Part shown: positions 58,351-64,000 of the stretch, one piece after another
Layout of the letters: every line of letters begins with the position of its first letter
Numbering within the stretch: position 1 is the stretch's first letter
DNA from: Paguma larvata
Lineage: Eukaryota > Chordata > Mammalia > Carnivora > Viverridae
Direction of reading: 5' to 3'
Assembly (NCBI GenBank): GCA_030068075.1
Contig: CM057844.1
Coordinates: 19,700,001-19,764,000, forward strand
Length of the DNA stretch: 64,000 nucleotides
Made by a program: the position numbers and the translations under genes
Notes under the pieces: model-generated
Databases searched by the model: none
Seen by the model: the letters and a program-made list of their open reading frames with translations, nothing else
Told to the model about the DNA's origin: nothing

Positions 58351-58550
58351 ATTTTTTTAGAGAGAGAGAGAGAGAGAAAAGGAAAGAGTGAGTGGGGGAG
58401 GGGCAGAGAGAGGGAGAGAGAATCCCAAGCTGGCTCTGCACTGTTAGCACAGAGTCCCAATTTGGGACTCCAACTCACGAACTGTGAGATCATGACCTGA
58501 GCCAAAATCAAGAATGAGATGCTTAATCTACAGAGCCACCCAGGTACCCC
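58351..58550 (-). mobile_element. CAN SINE
   Basis: It runs from ATTTTTTTAGAGAGAGAGAG to AGAGCCACCCAGGTACCCC. The flanks GCAAATTATATAT / ACAAATTATATAT form a TSD. Confidence 0.93.
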
Positions 58551-58737
58551 ACAAATTATATATCTCCCAAATTTAAACTGTTAACTCAATTTTTAAAACT
58601 TTGTATAGGCCAGACAAAATATATACTCAAGCCCAGATTCAGCACATAAGCCTCAAGTTTGTGAACTTTACTGTGTAGTTTTAGTTTTGGTTTTGTGATT
58701 ATGCTTACCTGCTTAAATATGTTGGGATGCTTCTACC

Positions 58738-58806
<69 letters not shown>
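58738..58806. repeat. (CTTT)n microsatellite
   Basis: About 17 uninterrupted TTTC/CTTT units. Confidence 0.98.
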
Positions 58807-58979
58807 TTTCTGTACTCTGGATCAGTTTATAAGGTAGAGGAATTATCTGTACAAGTTTAGATGGAGTTCCACGTCCATTGCCATCAGGGTCTGGGCTTTA
58901 TTGTGAAGACAGAGTTGTGTATTCTCAGGATTTCTTCTTAAGCCAGTTTGGTTATTCATATTCCTATAAAATTGTACAT

Positions 58980-59577
58980 TTAATCTAGATTTAAATGAAT
59001 TCTCTTATAGATTTTTTTAAATGTCAGCATAACAATAGTTTTTATCTTTTTCACATTCTTAATATTTTATTGGTTAGTTGGTTGACTTCAGTTCCCCTAT
59101 GGATTTTTTTGTTTTAACCCATCTATTTCTGTTTGACTTTTATTAATACAGTCTTCTAGTTTATTTTGTTTGAATTACTCTTTTTCTAGCTTCTAAAGTG
59201 GATTATTTTGCTCATTTATTTTCATAAAGATTGGTAATACAAGATTGAAGATTATGAATTTCTCTCTTAGTCCAAGGATTTTCCCCCCAATGTGATTAAT
59301 TTCTAAATGGCCTATAATTTGTTTTCATTACTTCTTGGACCCAAGGCATTTCAAAGATAATTTTTTGAATTTCCAAGTAGTTAGTTTTCTTTTGTTTATC
59401 TTTTTACTGTTGAGTTAATTTTCTTGCATGTGGGCACAGAATGTGGGCTTTTAAATGTTTCTTAAACAATCAGTTTATCTAAATGTAGATGTTCCACAGT
59501 CATTTGAAAAGAATATGTTTTCTCTGTAAAATACAAAGTTCTAAATGTATATTTATTATTTGTTAATGGTATTGTTT

Positions 59578-59627
<50 letters not shown>

Positions 59628-60185
59628 CTCCACCATGGTTTTATGTTTTTACCAAATTCTTAGTGTGTTTCTAATAACCTTCTCTTCTATATTTTGTTGC
59701 TATGTTAAGTAAAGGTTTATGTCTGTTTTGTCTTACTTGGTTATATATACCTCTAATTTTTAAATCACAAGGCATCATTGTTCCATGTAACCTTTTTCTG
59801 CCTTCATTTCTACTTGTTTGAAATTGGCACTCCTACAATATTTACCTGAAATATTTTTGCTCATTTTTCCTATCACCATTCTCATTTAGAGAATTCTTAG
59901 AATTATTTTAAGTATTTTCTTATAAACAGCATATAACTGATTATTGTTTTTATGTAGTCTTAGAGTTTCTTTTTTAATAAGAGTATTTAAACCATTTATT
60001 TTCCTCATAATTGACTTTAGATCTTGTTCCTACCATTTTATTTTATATTTCTTTCATTTGCTTTCTTATGACTACTCCCCCCCACACACACTTTTGTTCC
60101 TTTTTAGATTTTACTAAAAGATCCAGTTTTCTTTGCTTCATTCTCTTCTGTCCTAGTCATGAAAGTTATACATCCCATTTGTGGC
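58980..60185 (-). pseudogene. old L1/HAL1 ORF2 endonuclease region, antisense
   Basis: 'gaatttctctcttagtccaaggattttc', 'ggacccaaggcatttcaaagataattttttgaatttccaag', 'ttccacagtcatttgaaaagaatatgttttctc' and 'cttataaacagcatataactgatt' occur in antisense L1 order. Diverged, with no coding capacity. Confidence 0.65.
59583..59625. repeat. (TC)n microsatellite
   Basis: About 21 TC units within old L1. Confidence 0.98.
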
Positions 60186-60481
60186 TCACTACATTTTAAC
60201 ACACATATTTGTTGTGTTTGATTTTTTTGTTGTTATTTTTTGCAAATGCTTTTTATCAAGTTGAGGAAGTTCCCTTCTGATCCTATATTTCTGGGAGTTT
60301 TTATATTGAATGGATGTTGAATTTTGTCAAATACTTTTTTTTTGCATCAATTATTATGGTTATATGATTTTTTTAATCCTTTAGCTGTTTAATGTGGTGA
60401 TTGCATTGATTTTTTTAAAAAATATTAAGCCAGCTTTATATCCCTGTAATAAGCTCCACTTGGTCCTGGTATAAAATTCTT

Positions 60482-60690
60482 TTTTTTTTTTTTTAACGTT
60501 TATTTATTTTTGAGAGAGACAGAACGCAAGCAGGGTGGGGCAGAGAGAAAGGGAGACACAGAATCCAAAGCAGGCTCCAGACTCTGAACTGTCAGCACAG
60601 AGCCCAACGCAGGGCTTGAACTCACAAATCATGAGATCATGACCTGAGCCGAAGTCAGACACTTAACTGACTGAGCCACCCAGGTGCCCC
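60482..60690 (-). mobile_element. CAN SINE
   Basis: It runs from TTTTTTTTTTTTTAACG to CTGAGCCACCCAGGTGCCCC. The TSD TAAAATTCTT flanks it. Confidence 0.96.
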
Positions 60691-61147
60691 TAAAATTCTT
60701 TTTATATATTGCTTAATTCTAGTTGCTAAATTTTGTTGGGAATTTTTGTGTTTATATTCATGAGATAATGTCCTTATCTGCTTTGGCAACCAGGGTAATA
60801 CTAGCTTCAAAAAATTAATTAGGAAGTATTTCCTCCTGTGCTCTGCAAGAGATCTTCAATAATTGGTTTTAATTCTTCTTTAAACATTTGGTAGAATTCT
60901 CTGGTAAAATCATATGGGCCTAGAGCTTTCTTTTTTGTGTATTTTTAAATGACACACTCAACTATAAAAAGTTACAAAACTATTCAAAGTACTTTCTATT
61001 AGAGTTGTGGTAGTTTGAGTTTTTTGAGGAATTGGTCTTTTTTATTTAGGTGGTTAAATTTATGTGTGTACGCCCTAATCCTTTTGATGGCTCCAGGATC
61101 TCTAGTGATAACTCCTGTTTAATTTTGATATTGGTAATTTGTGCCCT

Positions 61148-61192
61148 TTCTTTCTTTCTTTCTTTCTTTCTTCCTTTCTTTCTTTTTTTTTT
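61148..61192. repeat. (TTTC)n microsatellite and poly-T
   Basis: CTTT units followed by a T run, within antisense L1. Confidence 0.95.
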
Positions 61193-61560
61193 TTTATCAT
61201 TCTTGCTACAGGTTTATCTGTTTTGTTGGTCTTTTCAAAGAACAGACGTGGCTTTTTGTTTCATTGGTTTTCTAGATCATTTTCCTGTTTTTTATTTCAT
61301 TGATTTCTGCTCTTTATTATTTCCTTCTTTCTGTTTAATGTGGGTTTATTTTGCTCGTTTTCTAGAGTCTTGATGTGGAGCTTAGATTGATTTGCTATTC
61401 TCCTCTTCTAGTGTGTGCATTTGAGTGATATGAATTTCCCTCTGGGTACTGCTTTATCTGTGTCCCACAAATGTTGATGCATTTCCATTTTCAGTCAACT
61501 TTACTGTATTTTTTTGTAAGTATCCTTTGAGGCTTCTTTTTGACCCATGGATTTTAGAAG

Positions 61561-62205
61561 TGTGTTGTACCCAAATGTTCATAGCAGATTTTTTTGTAAT
61601 AGCCAAAACTGGGAAACAACCCAGATGTCCTTCAGCAGATGAATGACTAAGCAAACCGTGGTACCCTACATAACTGTGGAATAAAAAGGAACAAACTACA
61701 CATGCAACAACCTAGCCAAATCTCCAGAGAATTATGCTGAGTGGAGAAAACTAAAAACTGTCTCTAAAAAGTTCCATGCTTTATTATTCCATTTACATAT
61801 CAATTTTGAAATGACAACATTTTAGACATGGAGGACATACTGGTCATTGCCAGAGGCTAGGTCCTGAGAGTGAAGGGCAGTAGTGTGTTGTCATGAAAGA
61901 ATCCTTCTGGTGTTGTAACTGTTCAGTATTCTTTTCTGTGGTGGTAGATACACACATATGCATGCATATACAAAAAGCATAAGGAAAACTGAGGGAATCT
62001 GAGTAAGGTTGGTTATATCAGTGGCCATCCCCTGTTTGTGATGTTATAGTTATAAGTATAACTAATATATAGTTGTGATTTTATACTGTAAATTATTAGC
62101 GCTGTGGGACACTTGGCAAAATATATAAAGAATCTATTATTTTTTACAACTGCATATGAATCTACAATTATGTCAATAAATTATCAATTATGGGAAAATA
62201 TTTTA
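61561..62205 (+). pseudogene. L1 ORF2 3' end and 3' UTR, sense
   Basis: 'aaactgggaaacaacccagatgtccttcagcagatgaatg' is the L1 ORF2 C-terminal part. It is followed by a typical L1M 3' UTR ending 'tgaatctacaattatgtcaataaattatc'. Its orientation is opposite to the segment just left. Confidence 0.75.
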
Positions 62206-62219
62206 AAATTCAAAAAAGT

Positions 62220-62436
62220 GGAGCACCTTGGTGGCTCAGTTATTTAAGCATCTGACTTCAGCTCAGGTCATGATCTCATGGTTCGTGAGTTTGAGCCCCA
62301 TATCGGGCTCTGTGCTGACAGCTCAGAGCCTAGAGCCTGCTTCAAGTTCTGTTTCTCTCTCTCTGACCCTCCCTTGCTCACTCTCTGTATCTCTGTCTCT
62401 CTCTCTCAAATGTAAATAAACATTTAAAAAATAAAT
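62220..62436 (+). mobile_element. CAN SINE
   Basis: Head GGAGCACCTTGGTGGCTCAG to TAAACATTTAAAAAATAAAT. The TSD AAAATTCAAAAAAG flanks it. Confidence 0.95.
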
Positions 62437-62449
62437 AAAATTCAAAAAA

Positions 62450-62762
62450 GGAATTAAAATGGTACGCTAGGAAATATCTACTTGATACAAAAAAAAGGTC
62501 AGAAAAAAGACATAAGATATATGGAAAACAAATAACAAAATGGCACATAAATCCAAGCACAGCAATAATAACAATGAATGTGACTAGATTACTTCAGTTA
62601 ACAGGCAGACATTGGCTGACTGGATTAAAAAAAGGTCCAACAGTAATATGTCACAAGAGACACACTAAATTCAAAGACAGAAAATGATGGGAAGAGAGAA
62701 ATATTGCAAAGAATATGCATAAGAGAGCTACAGTGGCTATGCCAATACCAGACAAAATAGAC
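62450..62762 (+). pseudogene. L1 ORF2 endonuclease-region fragment, sense
   Basis: 'ataaatccaagcacagcaataataacaatgaatgtgac', 'ggcagacattggctgactgg', 'gtcacaagagacacacta' and 'gagctacagtggctatgccaataccagacaaaatagac' follow L1 ORF2. It is interrupted at the right by another L1. Confidence 0.7.
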
Positions 62763-64000
62763 TTTTTTTTAATAATTTATTGTCAAATTGGTTTCCAGAC
62801 AACACCCAGTGCTCATCCCAACAAGTGCCCTCCTCTGTGCCCATCACCCACTCTCCCCTCCTCGCACACCCAACTCACCCCTCAGTTTGTTCTTAGACTG
62901 TTTTAGAGTCTCTTATGTTTTGTCTCCCACCCTCTCTGTGTCTTTTTTTCCTTTCCCCACTTCCCCTCTCCCATCGATTTCTGCTAAGTCTTTCAAAATC
63001 TACCCATGCGTGGAAACATATGGTATCTATCTTTCTCTGACTTATTTCACTTAGCATGATACCCTCCGGTTCCATCCATGTTGCCAGATTTCATTCTTCC
63101 TCATTGCTGCATAGCATCCCATTGTATATATACATATATACCACATCTTTTTTATCCATTCATTAGTTGATGGACACTTAGTCTCGTTCCACGATTTGGC
63201 TGTTGTCAAAAGTGCTGTTATGAACGTTGAGGTACACGTGCCCCTTTGCATCAGCACTCCTGTGTCTCTTGGGTAGATTCCTAGCAGGGCTATTGCTGGA
63301 TCATAGGTTAGTTCTATTTTCATTTTTTTGAGGAACCTCCACACAGTTCTCCAGAGTGGCTGCACTAGTTTGCATTCCCACCAGCAGTGTAGGAGGTTGC
63401 CTGTTTCTCCACATCTTCACCAGCATCTATAATTTCCTGATTTATTCATTTTAGCCACTCTAACTGGTGTGAAGTGGTATCTAAGTGTGGTTTTGATTTG
63501 TATTTCCCTGATGATGAGTGACACTGAACATCGTTTCATGTGTCTTTTGGCCATCTGGATGTCATCTTTGGAGAAGTGTCTATTCATATCTTCCACCCAT
63601 TTCTTCACTGGATTATTCATTTTTCGGGTGTGGAGTTTGGTAAGTTCTTTAGAGATTTTAGATACTAGTCCTTTATCCGATATGTCATTTGCGATTATCC
63701 TTTCCCATTCCATCGGTTGTCTATTAGTTTTGTTGGTTATTTCCTTTGCCGTGCAGAAGCTTTTTATCTTGATGAGGTCCCAAAAGTTCATTTTTGCTTT
63801 TAATTCCCTTGCCTTTGGAGATGTGTCGCGTAGGAAATTGCTGCGACTCAGGTCAAAAAGGTTTTTCCTGCTTTCTCCTCTAGGATTTTGATGATTTCCT
63901 GTCTCACATTCAGGTCCTTCAACCATTTTGAGTTCATTTTTGTGAGTGGTGAAAGAAAGTGGTCTAGTTTCATTCTTCTGCATGTTGCTGTCCAGTTCTC
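62763..64000 (-). pseudogene. younger L1, minus strand, continuing past the window
   Basis: It starts at a T-run (complement of the A-tail) at 62,763-62,771, then a 3' UTR ('attgtcaaattggtttccagacaacacccagtgctcatcccaac'). Minus-strand frames at 63,051-63,365 and 63,417-63,983 carry L1 ORF2 C-terminal text ([44 protein letters not shown]). A stop or frameshift separates the two frames. It is less diverged than the other L1s here. The 5' part lies beyond position 64,000. Confidence 0.93.

Larger units (their letters stand above)
60190..61560 (-). pseudogene. old L1 ORF2, antisense (inverted 5' segment)
   Basis: Antisense RT-domain text: 'gtaatactagcttcaaaaaattaattaggaagtatttcc', 'taattcttctttaaacatttggtagaattctctggtaaaatcatatgggcctagagctttc', then 'ggtcttttcaaagaacagacgtggc' and 'ttttgacccatggattttagaagtgtgttgt'. 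It runs towards the 5' side of ORF2 from left to right. A SINE interrupts it at 60,482-60,690. Confidence 0.75.

Noticed and set aside
63417..63983. 188-codon frame as a host gene
   Set aside because: It is L1 ORF2 sequence on the minus strand.
1..64000. CRISPR array, operons or phage-like systems
   Set aside because: The regular repeats present are microsatellites and dispersed SINEs. No spacer-repeat pattern or bacterial gene organisation is present.

Overview
This is a stretch of mammalian nuclear DNA from a carnivore, most likely a cat-family (felid) genome. The main evidence is about thirty copies of a tRNA-Lys-type CAN SINE, with a head like GGGGCGCCTGGGTGGCTCAG, a CT-rich middle and an AATAAATAAACATTAAAA tail, many flanked by target-site duplications (TSDs). 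There are no bacterial-type genes and no complete protein-coding gene. Open frames are short, and most lie in SINEs, LINEs or low-complexity DNA.

Layout. Positions 1-27,400 are moderately GC-rich. They hold one possible coding exon near the left edge (242-354), a weak polyadenylation signal (1240-1245), and many old repeats: L1M, L2, MIR, MLT1 LTRs, and a recurrent LTR-like repeat I could not name. A strong CpG island lies at about 27,490-28,270. It has GC boxes, a perfect NRF1-type palindrome and a GTAAGT splice donor at 27,837, so it looks like a housekeeping-type promoter with a non-coding first exon on the + strand. About 5.7 kb around it (26,425-32,137) contains no CAN SINE. Positions 28,300-64,000 are AT-rich and look like a long first intron or intergenic DNA. 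They carry many SINEs, three L1 districts (49.2-51.7 kb, 56.7-58.0 kb, 58.9-64.0 kb), old LTRs, microsatellites, a truncated U6 snRNA retropseudogene (34,965-35,000), and a weak candidate terminal coding exon at 52,877.

The best-supported unusual structures are:
- a 36-nt U6 fragment with perfect 19-bp target-site duplications and no poly(A) tail;
- a perfect 60-bp direct repeat, out of order, inside an otherwise decayed L1;
- an L1 arrangement that fits twin-priming inversion at about 61,560;
- two same-orientation SINEs inserted one after the other at one target (25.5-26.0 kb);
- a SINE-within-SINE inverted structure inside an MLT1 LTR (37.8-38.2 kb).

Repeat family names come from recognising consensus sequence by eye, not from a database search. 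The gene driven by the CpG island could not be identified. I found no convincing novel biological system, only informative transposition and rearrangement events and a promoter.
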